NCBI GenBank assembly: GCA_963377175.1
Contig: CAUJNA010002112.1
Span: 1,238,997 to 1,302,996, forward strand
Length of the DNA: 64,000 nt
Reading direction: 5' to 3'
Source: Effrenium voratum
Lineage: Eukaryota > Sar > Dinophyceae > Suessiales > Symbiodiniaceae
A model generated the notes under the pieces. That model was given only the letters and a program-made list of their open reading frames with translations. It ran no database searches and was not told where the DNA came from. The position numbers and the translations under genes were made by a program. Positions 23,501 through 35,500 of the stretch are shown piece after piece; position 1 is the stretch's first letter; the number at the start of each line of letters is the position of its first letter.

Positions 23501-26500
23501 TCTTCCCGAAGTCTCCCGTAGTCTTCCGGTAGTCTTCCGGTAGTCTGCCGATAGTCTTCCAAAAGTCTCGTCTTCCCGTAGTCTTGCGGTGGTCTTCCGG
23601 TAGTCTGCCCGTCAGTCTCCCGTAGTCTGCCGGTAGCCTTCCCGACCGCAGCCTTCGTGAAACGGACGCGGTTTCGGACGTACTTAGCGGGTTAATAGCC
23701 TCAAAACCACGTCCGTTTCCGGTAGTCTTCCAAAGTCTCGTCTTCCCATAGTCTTGCGGTGGTCTTCCGGTAGTCTGCGGTAGTCTTCCCGAAGTCTCCC
23801 GTAGTCTTCCGGTAGTCTTCCGGTCTTCCGGTGGTCTTCCGGTAGTCTGCCGATAGTCTTCCAAAAGTCTCGTCTTCCCGTAGTCTTGCGGTGGTCTTCC
23901 GGTAGTCTGCCCGTCAGTCTCCCGTAGTCTGCCAGTAGCCTTCCCGACCGCAGCCTTCGTGAAACGGACGCGGTTTCGGACGTACTTAGCGGGTTAATAT
24001 AGCCTCAAAACCACGTCCGTTTCCGGTAGTCTTCCAACAGTCTCGTCTTCCCATAGTCTTGCGGTGGTCTTCCGGTAGTCTGCAGTAGTCTTCCCGAAGT
24101 CTCCCGTAGTCTTCCGGTAGTCTTCCGGTGGTCTTCCGGTGGTCTTCCGGGAGTCTGCCGATAGTCTTCCAAAAGTCTCGTCTTCCAGTCTTGCGGTGGT
24201 CTTCCGGTAGTCTGCCCGGTAGTCTGCCCGTCCTTCCCGTCAGTCTCCCGTAGTCTGCCGGTAGTCTTCCGGTGGTCTTCCGGTAGTCTGCCGATAGTCT
24301 TCCAAAAGTCTCGTCTTCCCGTAGTCTTGCGGTGGTCTTCCGGTAGTCTTCCGGTAGTCTTCCCGGCAGTCTTCCCGAAGTCTCCCGTAGTCTTCCTGCT
24401 AGTCTTCCCTCCAAAAAACAAAAAGGGGCACCCGTTTCGGATCTCTTAATTTCCGCATAGTACGAACATTCTTTATGCTCATTGTGAATTCCTTTCTGCT
24501 CAAAACGTGTTTTTTTCTGTTCATACAACAACCCTGGCTGTCGCGAACATATTTTTAAAAACAAACACCTCAAAGAATCATGTCCTTCGGTGACCCTTTT
24601 GAAGCGGTGCCCAAAGCGCAGGCACAGTACCCACAGACTCACCCCTCGGACCCTTGTCCCAGATTTTGACTTGGACTCGCTCGATACGGGCTTGTCTGAA
24701 AATATAAAGAATGGATCCCCGTTGCACAGAATCTTTTGGACCCCTGATATGAAATGGATTCTCATGGCTCATATCAGCCTGCTTTTTGTTGCCTCCCGCT
24801 TTGGGTTCAACGCTTTAAAAAGGAAAGGCGGACACTCGTTTTGACGATTCACCAATAAGTAGTAAATGGGTGTTGTGTAGACCTGCCATTGGAGAGTACC
24901 CGTTTTGGGCTGGTTTGAAGGGAACCAAACTGAACCAACAGGAAAGGGACACCAACCTCTCTTTTTTATGGGGGGGGAGGCCTTGCAAATTGAGACACCC
25001 AAAACCGGCTTGTGTTCAGCCAAGTCGAGGCAGCCGCAAGTCCTTTTGAGCGGGCGGTCTGCATTGATGGAATCCCAGTCACCCTGGTTGCTTAAATCAA
25101 GACCGGTTGAAACAAGTTCAAACTAATCTAGGGGTTGATTCCCCATTCTTTTCATCCATCGTTCTTTTCAAGAACCAGCCGCTTTTCCTGGGTGCTTGGA
25201 GGTTTTTCAGAAAGAAGGATTTGTGGAAAGAATGAAAATGGAAGGTACCTGGTTAACCTGGTGGTTTGAAACCTGCATTTGGGTGTGTCAGTGTTTGAGG
25301 GGGTGCTCTTTCTTTTGGTGGCGTTCAAGCACAACTACTTAAGAAACACCACCAGATGTGTTTTATGGTTTTTTCTTTGCTTCATGTTGTGTGTTGCTTT
25401 TTTTGGGGGGGGGGGTCCGAATCCTTAAACAAAGACACGCCCGTTTTTGTTTTTGTTTCCGCCCATGTTCGTTGGTTTGCATGGGCTGCTGACTAACCAT
25501 CGGCTTCCTCGGTGGCAGGCGAAAGCCGATCCGCCGATCCGAGGGGGGGGCCGATCTTCCGGCCAGGAGCTTCAATAGGGGAAACACCAGGCTGTGGGTC
25601 CAAAACAAGTGCAACCAAGGCCTAAAACCTTGCGTCCATACCCAAGTTAGTGCGAGAAACCTTGGGCCTAAAACCTGCCGTTTAATTTTCAAAATCGCAT
25701 ACCCCAAAAATAAATGGAACCAAGGCCTAACAACTGCCGATTTTTCTGGAGGATTAATTTTGACCCATACCCAAGTGGCTGGTGGACACAAATCCCGAGC
25801 TAGTGTTGACCCCAGACTGTGGATGCACAAAATCCTGCACCCAAGACACCATGGGAAACCATTGCTTGTTGGTAGTTACAGGGGAGCAGGATTTCGTCCA
25901 TCCACAGTATTCATCAAACCAGTTTATTAATCGGGGGTGGGGGCCGCTCCAAAAGTGATGATTCCCCACTAAACCCAGGGACACCCCTCTGGGGTTGATT
26001 CACATGGGGTCAACATTACATGATGTCCACCAACGAGTCCCACTGACAATTGGTTTGAACATTTCCCAAGGGGCAACCACCAGCCCTGTGGACCAACTCC
26101 ATTTCGAACCAGGGATGGATGCAGCCCGAACGGGGCAACTGGTGCAGATTTGTTGTCCATCCACAATCAAAACTTGGTACAAAAATGGTCGATCCAGAAC
26201 CCTGCAAAGACCTAAGGAGGCGGATGTCCGCAGCTACTCATGGCTGGGATCGTCCCTTACTCACCTTCACTCAACCGGCTTTTGAGGACGTGGCTCATTT
26301 GGGCTTGCTGTTTTTTGTGTTTTTTTTTTTTTTTACGGGACCCACCAAAATCGGCGGTGCTCCTTTTTGGTCGCCCGTCCAAGCCCAAAAACCGGGCACA
26401 CTTTACAGAAGGACACGTCCGCTTTGCCCCCGCTTCAGCGCTTCGCCCCCCGCTTCAGCGAACTTCCGCCCGCCGCTCCGCCTGCTCCGCTTCTCCAGCA

Positions 26501-29500
26501 CGAGGCACCACCGGCGGTCCAGGAAGAAGCCCCCGCCCTCCAGCGGCCAGCGGCGCACACAGAGCGGGCCGCAGCCTTTTACCGGGTAGACCTGCCACTC
26601 GACCGACGCCAAAGGAACCAGTGGGTTTGTTTCCCTGTCCCAGTGAGTCCGGTGACGGGTTTTGGGGTTTTGGGGGTTTGGGGTTTTGGCGTTTTGGAGG
26701 GGTTGGAGTTTTGGGAGTCTTGGGGTTTTGGGGTTGTGGGGTCTCCAAATAGAACCAGGCCCCAAACCAGTGGTGGTAGGCCAACAAAAAGCACCCTTCA
26801 AAAGCCAAAAGGAGAAATGATTGGTGGCCTATGATACTGTGGACGGTTACGAAATCCATTTCGCACCACCGCGGCCAGAGGGGAACCTAAGCGCTCGGCT
26901 TTTGGGGAGCTTTTGGGATTCTGGCGCACTTCTTGGTGAAGCCAAGAAACCGCAACCCCGAAATGGACTTTCATGGAGGGGTCTCTCCCGAATGCCGGGT
27001 GCTTGTGACACGTAAGTGCTGGGTTGACCAGCCAGAAGTGACTGGACTTGAGCCTTGAACTCCTAAACAGACCTGAACATTGCCTTGTGAATGGTGGTTT
27101 CCCTTGATTTTGGTGGAAAAAGCCATGTTTCAAATGGGCAAAATGTATCTTTAAGGAGCCCTGCTAAAGAAACCAAACAGGTTCACAGGGTGGCCCCAGC
27201 CCCGAGCAAAAGGTTTTGTGCTTCTTTCGCTTGCTGCTGGGCTGTTTGGTGGGAATCATAACCATCTCCACCAAAAAGCTGAAGTCCAAAGATCCAGCAA
27301 CCAAATGATGGCCTCTTTTCTTTGCTACAGGCTTTGTCGAGCACCTTTTGAGGTAGCCAGGTTTATGCGTGCAAAGGAGTCACCTGGCGGTCCAACTTTC
27401 CAAAAAGTTAAAGTCTAAAGATCCAACCCAATAGCAGTCAAGATCGTGGCCTGGTAATTGATTCGAACCAACCCTAGTGCCCTCTCTCTATGCTTAGACG
27501 ACCACAAAAACACACCTATGGTGTTCAGCTCCTTCTGAAACGACGGCCAAAAATCGGCTGTCTGGGGGTCGAGAGTGAAATCACAGGCGGACGGCAGAAT
27601 GCACGTGTTTGCGTGGTGACCTCTTGAAGTTGCGTAAAAGGGAACCAAAGAAGAAGTAAGAAATGCGTCAAACTCACTCCTCAGATGGATCTCGAAGAGG
27701 GGGTCCGCCAAAAGATTATCAAAATAGCGAGCGAACTAGAGTTCCGTGGTACTGGAAGTTCTTCCATAACCTTCTGCAGTTGCATTTATTGCCATTCTAC
27801 ATTGTAATTCCTAAGTCGCTGAGTGAACCTACTGTGGATGAACGTTTTCCTGCACCACTTCGCAAGCGTGGGAAACCCTTGTTTCCTGGTATTTACAGGC
27901 GGGGAATCATCATTCCAGGGTGTCTGAACGGTGCGAGATGGATTTCGCAGCCGTCCACAGTATTGCCTTTGTGCGGGTCTCCGGTCTTCACGCCGTCGGT
28001 TGCGATCTTGTATGCTTGCTGATTGCTTCTTGCTATGGGACCCAGCCCCAACAAAAAATGGCAACATCGGCTCGCTGGTGGCACTCATGCCTTCATGTTT
28101 TCAAGACATCTCCTTGTGGGGCAACCCCTCCTTTTTGGGTTCCAGCTTTGTCCGCCGTAGGCTGGCGCAAAGCTCCTTTTCTCCTTTTCAGCGTGTCTAG
28201 AGTCAGTGGCATAGCCCCAGAAAAAGGCGCCGCCCTCGAAAGGCGGGTCTATGACCATCAGCCCCCATTGACCCAGCCTTCAGCGAACACAAGTGGCCCA
28301 GCACCGGGCTGCTAGGCAGGCCTCAGCGAACTTGTGCAGGAATAATTTGCCTTGAGGTCTTGACAAGGCCTTCTTTGGCCCATGATACGGGTCCTTCCGA
28401 CCTTGCTAGATGCTTCAGGGCTCGGAAGTCTGAAAGCAGGTGTCTTCCTCACGCTGCTGATTCCCAGATGTCGCCATTGGTCCCCTCTAATGTTAACCCC
28501 GGATTGAGAAACCCCTGGTTGATTTTGATCGGGGGGTGTCCAATTCCTTTTTGTGGTTGGATTGACCACTTTTGGACGGGGGTTTTCACCCCCCAACAAA
28601 AGGGACGGGTTCACCTTAGATCCTGGGTCAACATTACAGCGTTTCCAGGCGTCCATGGCCGCCTGGCAGCAAGCTGCAAATTATGGATCCTAGCCTGCAA
28701 AGGGGGATCCTTCTGCCACCAGGAAGCGAAAACGCAGCAATCGCACCACGAAATGAAACCATCCAGTTGAAGCCATTGCTTGTTGGTGCAGGGGAATCGA
28801 ATCATTCCAGGGTGTCTGAGGTGGTACAGATCAGTCGTTTACCCCACGGATTTTTGGGGAATCATATCCTTCCGTTGCTGAAAGGTCCTGCATCATGAAA
28901 GTCCATGCACAGTCGCCCGGGGAAACCGGAAACCGGGCTCGCCCCCGGGCGAGCCAACTCTTGAAGGTGGTTAAATCGCCGACAGAAGATCCGTAGCTGC
29001 TTCAACCCTTCTAGGTCCTCCAGATTTGAGAGGTTAGAATAAGGCTACCCCATTTTTCGGTATTTTGGTCTGGGCTGTTCAAAATGGAGGGTTGGCCAAT
29101 CCTAATCCATAATCCCTATAGGGAAGCCGCCACAAAGGGGGCCCCTGACGTAACCCAAGGTAAGGATTAAGGATTACCTTTGAACACCCCAGTTAGTAGG
29201 GGAACCCTCCCCAAAAAAAAGGTGAGAAAGGGCACTACCGGGGGACCTAGCCTTCAACCTCCACATCTTCAGCCCAAGCCACACTCGGTCCTTGCTTCCC
29301 GGACGACCCCAGCCGCCTGGAGTCGCGTTTACTTTCGGGCGCAAGTGTGGCACGTGTTTCCCCTGAAAGGTGGAGTAAAACTTATTAATTGACCCTGGAT
29401 GATCAGGTAGAGGCGTGTTTTCAGCAGGGTCCCTTTGATTGATCCGAAGTCAACATTACTCTGCGAATTCTACAACAATCCCAAACCCGGAAATAACTGG

Positions 29501-32500
29501 GTGAATTATACTATTTCACCAACTTGAAACAAGGTGGTTGGGAGCCTATTCCCCACACAAACCACCATTTGGGGTGAATCAGAAAATTCGGGATCCGCCA
29601 GCAAGGCCCTTCATCCATGGGCTCGTTTTACCTCACCTCGCGCGCCTCTTTCGCCTCTGGTGTCGCATCCACGAAGCATTCGTCCAGGAGCTTCAGCCAG
29701 GCGCCCACGTCCTTCCTCAAGAAAGCGAGGCTCAAGGCGCGACTCACGCCGTTTTCGCCGCGTGGGTTTTGCCTTGTTCTTCGGCACAGCGCGTGGATGT
29801 GCGAGTTACCATGGCTTCATGGGTAGATGGGGAGGTTTACTTGGAAACGCCAGGTGAGGGAGAGCTACCCGGTGGATACCCCTTCTGGCTAAACCCTACA
29901 TGAGGAGAGACACTTGCTTGGCCACACTAAGGCGTGCGGTTCCGAAATCCCTGGGCGGAGAAAGAGATTTCAAGCCGAACTTCGACCCTGGAGCTGAGCG
30001 GCTTGAGTGTGTTTCATATGGGTCTGTCTTTCCAGAGCAGAAAACAACAGTAAAACCGAAGCCATTTTGGGGGTCCGAATCCTAAAGCAAGACACACCCG
30101 TATCTCTTGTTTGGGGTCTGGCCGTCTGTGGAACTCGCTACATCCGGCTCCACTGTTGCTATGAAAATTCATTCACAGTTTTCTATGTTGAGACACACCC
30201 ATTTATTCGGAAGGCCTGCCAGTGAAAATCACGGAACTGCGTGGCTTACTGATCCTAAAGTTAAACTTCGAGTTGGATATGTCATACCTCTACACTCTAA
30301 AAGTGTAACGCAACTGTCCTCGCAACCGTCACGATTCTTTTGCGTTTGCATGTGCACACGACTTAAAGCGAAATTTCTCAGCCCTTCGGCTAGCCTGGAA
30401 GCACCGCATAACACGGCCCCTGACCCGGGTTACCTACAGGAATCTTCTGGCTGGAGCCGCGGGAGGTGGAAAAAAAACAACCTCCCAAAAACCTCGGACG
30501 CCCCATGGCAAGTGAACCAACCACATCCAGGCCCACCAATTTTCTGGTGCTTCATCATTTCCAGGGTACTTGCAATCGCATTCCGATGGCATCTCTTCAG
30601 TCCCAGGGCTGAAGCCTTGGATCAAGAAACAAAACAAACTCGAACGCAGCAAATGTCAATCAGATAGTACTAGTACGAGTACCGCGCATGAAAAGCACCC
30701 AAAGATTGACCTCGCAAAACGCGAGGGAAAAAGATAAAATAAAAAACACCGGGCTGGCCTCAGATCTGCTAAAAAGTGACTTGTGGGTAACTTGTGCGGA
30801 AACCCAACCTTTCACCAACTAAAAGCAGCTAAAAAGCTAATTTACAAGGGATGGATGTCAGAGCCACCAAGATAAATTTTGAAGCCACAGAACGGACTCG
30901 GGAGCATCCAAAAAACAAGGCGAAACCCAACCACTAAACAGCCGGATGGCTGGGAGCAACCAAGAAACCATTCAGCTTCCAAAGACGTTAAAAAACAACA
31001 AAACATCAAAAAGGCCGCCAAAACCCGGGTTTGGGGGCTGGGTTGAAGAGCTCTCAGCTCAGCTTCAAGGTGGAGAAGAGCCCAAAGGAGAGGCGCACCA
31101 CCCCGGTGTGGCGCCCGTCCACCAGCCCCAGGTTATCTCCGCAGACCTCTGAAGGGAATGAAACATGTGGCTGTGGGTCAGAAATCGGTAAGCGGAAACA
31201 TGGACCCGGAACCCTGGTAAGCGGAGACATGGACCAAAACCTGCGGTTCCCTGGTGGCTTCATTTTGACCCATAGCCATGCGGGTGGATAAATTCCATTG
31301 GGGCACCTGGACCCGTTTCAGGACCTTACCCATCAAAAATCGTGGAAAGCAACCCAATTCCACCATTTGGGGTTGCAATAACCAACTTAAGAACGGTTGG
31401 TCATTACCCAAGAAAGGGGTCATGGACCCATTTTTTAAGGTTCATGGAGACTCCAGGTGGATACATGGAATTGGGGGACCCCGTAGACCCCTGTTGACAG
31501 ACTACTTTCCTCTTGGGATGCTTGCTTTGTCTTCTTCCAGGCAATCCCCAAGAAGGGGTGGTCCAACGGGGGCTTCCCAAAGGCTGTGTAAGGAAGCCGT
31601 TTCGGGAAGACAATGGAACCCGAAACAGCCGCTCAACCCACACCTTCCTGGCGCCTGAAGATACTTTGTTTTTGGGTGTTCAGCAAAAACATGACTCGGT
31701 TGCTTTCTGCTCCCCTGCTAAAAGTTTAACTTTTAGTGGTTTAATGGAAAACCCATGAGTTGGCAAAAAGTTAGAGTCCTAACATCCAAGCAAAATGCAC
31801 CAAAAATGATTTTTTCGAAACATAATTTCTCAGCACGGCCACAATTCTCCAAGGCTCGGCCTTACTTGTTCAAGGCAGTGATTCTTCCGTTTTTGGCGGC
31901 GGATCTTCACACTTTGAAAGCTGGCTCCGAACAACACGCTCAGGTCACTATGTCCCAACCAGCACGACGAGCATGTCTGTTGGTGCATATTGGTCCCTGA
32001 GTCGATGCCGGGGGGTAAAAACATAAACCCTTTTTGCGTTCGCCGCGATTCTGCAACCTTGCTGGGGGTAACTGGCTTTTTCGAGCGACGGCCGTGATTC
32101 TCGAGGGGACAGTCATTTTTTTTGAGGGAACAGCCGTAATTTTTGGCGGGATGGTCGCATTTTTGCCATTGCGGCGCAAGGTTCAGCCGTAATGTTTCGA
32201 AGAACTCACGCAGCGTCATCTTCCGTAGTAGTTCGGCAAAACACACCAAAAAAGAAAGAAGAAAAAAACAAAACCCGTAGAACATCCGTAGAAAACCCGC
32301 AATTTTCGCAGGAACCCCGAAACCACCAGTCGAAGCATCTCATTTCGAAAAAGGAAAGTGCATATTTTTTGTGCCCGAGGCAGCCGTTCGGCTGGCAAGA
32401 GAGGCTTTGCCGTAAGGGGCACGTTTGGGCCTCGACCAACAGTGTTGGTAAACTTGCTTGGGCTCTCCGTCTCCGCCGCTGCGATTCTGGTTCTAAAAGC

Positions 32501-35500
32501 TTGTGTGCCATGCGTGAAGCACTAGGGGAAGCGTTTGTTCAGGCATTGACAGAAGTCTGCCATGAAGGCAAACGGCCAAAAAGAAATGCGTTCCTTCGGC
32601 CGATTTGTTTCACAACGGCCAACAAAACCAGTGGAGAAAAGGAAGCGGCCATTAAAAAAAAGAAAAAGCCTTTCGGGCTCCAGGTTGTCCCCCGCCGGAT
32701 GGGATTCCGCTCACATACTGTGGGTGGAATCGAGATCCATTTCGCACCACTTAAGTATCTAGAGCCGCCATGACCCTTTTAAAATGGTTGGAGTCATTCC
32801 CCAACATATTTCCTGCACCACTTTGAAACCATGGAAAACAACTTCTTGATGGTATTTACAAAGGAATCATCATCCCAGGGTTTGTTAGGTGGTGCAAGAT
32901 TTCGTCCATCCACAGTATTTCGGGGTGGACCCATGTTCTTTACGGGGTCAGAAAGAGACTCCAGGTACCGAGAACATGGGCTTCAATCCACGGCTCCGTT
33001 AGCCTCGGGGCACGGCACTTCCTGCGCCAAAGAGTCCTCGCTCGTGTTTACCAAGCCATGTGCGAATACGTTCCCTGGAAAATGAAAAACATGCCCAGGA
33101 CTAGATGCCCTGGAAAACCCACGCGGAGAAAATGCAAATAATTCTGAATATAAAAAATGGAAGTGTACCAACCCAAAAAAGTGACTCATGCCCAGAGTTT
33201 GTGGTTGCATTTGAGTACTAGGCCCAGGTGACAGCTGGGTGTGTCTATTTTTTGGATTCGGACCCCCCAAACTGGGCTTCCCTGGGTTTCCTTTTTGAAC
33301 CCACCCCCAAAAAGGGCACTCTCAAACAAACATAAAGAGCCCTGGTTACTGGTTTGATTTTGATGGCCTTTTTAATGAGGATTCAGACCACTTTCGGAAA
33401 AAACGACTCCCTAGTAATAGAACAGGCTTCTAGTAATCTGTTACGCAGGCCTTATCTTTGGTTCCATTTACCAAGGTGCCACTTACATGTTTGTGAGCCA
33501 CAGCCACATGAGGACCCCTGAGTAGTGAAACGTGGGCACAAAACCCGAAAATTGTTTGGGTTCTTGGAGTTCAGTTCGGGGGAGACAAACCGAGCACCGA
33601 CAAAGCGGGGGGGGGGGGGGTGCCTTGCCGGCGGCGTAGAAGTGTCGCACATCCGCGTCGCTGAGGTTGAGGTAGCGCTGGCAAGCCCCCGCGTTGCAGT
33701 GGCACCTTGCGCATGGCGCATGGATCTTCGAGAAAATGAAATCCCAAAAGAGAACAACCTTGAAATCCCATGGGTGTTCAATCCGTTCAAGAAATCCCAA
33801 TCCCATCCGATGGCTTCAATCATATGTCTTGCAAGGATTAAGGATTGATCTGTTGAACCCAAGCGAATCAGAGGACAACCACTGAGAAACCCAAAGTAAC
33901 CGGAATAGTATACCCTTGAAAAGTCCATGACTCCAACAAGAAGGGTGTGTTGACCATAGAAATCAATCTTTTGCATGGGCGTCTCACTCCTTTTTGAGGG
34001 TACCCCTTTTTGGGTGAGTTTTTACAGGAAAACCAAAAGGATAACCAGCAATTTTGGGAGGTCCCCTAAAACCAAGACACACTATGGGCGTCATGTTGAA
34101 GGGACCCTTTGGTGGACATCCTTTCAGTGGGGATTCACGTCCACCACCTTTGAGGTGGGTTGCTAGTAATCAAAGTTCAAAAACAGATTTGGCTGTGGGT
34201 CAAAACCAATGGTACCATTTTGGGGTAGGTGCACCACCCATTTTAGAACCTACTTTAGTGGGGATTGGGATGTTCACTGGGGGTACTGGATTTTGATTCA
34301 GGGCCATTTAGCAACCAGCACGTATTGCGACCCTATCCCAAGTCAAGTGCCCTAACTACGCATATCGCCGCCCAGTGACCCTACCCTCAGCAGGATGTTC
34401 CGCTTCTTGGCCTCCTCATGCACGAGGCCGTAGGGGATGGGCGAGCCGTCCTGAGCGTCTTGCATGTTTGCCTGTTTGCTTGCTCCCTTGCTTGCTTGTG
34501 TGTCTGCCTGCTTGGATGACTTTGAGGGAGCAAAGAAAAGAGCAACAACAGGTCAAGCATTCCTTGCTTGCGTCCGGGTGCTTGCTTTGATGAGTTTCAG
34601 GGAGCAAAGGAAACAAAGGAGCAAAAAGCTGGTTGGAATAAGGGTACCAACTTTTGTCTGTAGTCTATTTTCGTAGGGGAACCCTCCCAACCAAAGAAGA
34701 AACGGTGAGAAAGGGCACCTAGCTGGGGGACCTGGTTGCATCCGGGTGCTTGCTTGGAAGAGTTTGAGGGAGCAAAGGAAAAAAAGAAGCAACTTCAGGC
34801 CCGCCAAGCACAAAATGAACAGCTAAATCAGCTCCATTCGGTCCTCCAGTAGAGGTTAGAATACGGGTACCCTTTTTCCCGTAGCCTATTTTAGGGGAAC
34901 CCTCCCCCAAAAAAGGTTGGTGAGAAAGGGCACCTAGCTGGGAAGGCCTGAAGCTTCAAGCGGAGGTTGAAACACGATTCGGTGGGTGCCTGGAGTTGAG
35001 ACACACCCTCCTCTCAAAGCGATTTCCTGCATTTTTTTTGCCATTAACCCCCCACCCCAGCCATCATGATCATCATGCTGATTGGCATCTCCCCTAAACC
35101 AGCTATGAGCTTGCTGATCGCGTTCAGTGCGTGCCTGGCATGGGGGGACCTAGTCAAAGCGAGCTTATGGCGACGAGCAAAAGGCGACCACGACTGGACG
35201 AAAGCTGGGCATCCGCGTAGAACAGCACCAGCGCGAGTGTGGGGCCCTGCAGCTCCGACCACCTTAAGGGCAACGCGGGAGCTTACAAAAAGCAAACCGG
35301 GTCCAGCCCTCTGCCAGGTTACCCTACGGATGCACAACTGACAAAGAAACCCTCGAATTCACCGCTAATTACCACTGGTTTTGCGGCAGTATGCTTGGTT
35401 TACTTGCGATACTCCTCGGGAATCCACCGTATCTCCCCCCGAAAAACGACGAAACCAAAAAAAATAAAAGAAAAGAAGAGGACAAGGAAAGGGCCCGCTG

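Noticed and set aside
22304..24765. Minus-strand ORFs rich in GRLPEDYRKTT-type repeats
   Set aside because: By-products of the 11-bp satellite; frames drift with the repeat, and the only long one runs out of the array into unrelated sequence.
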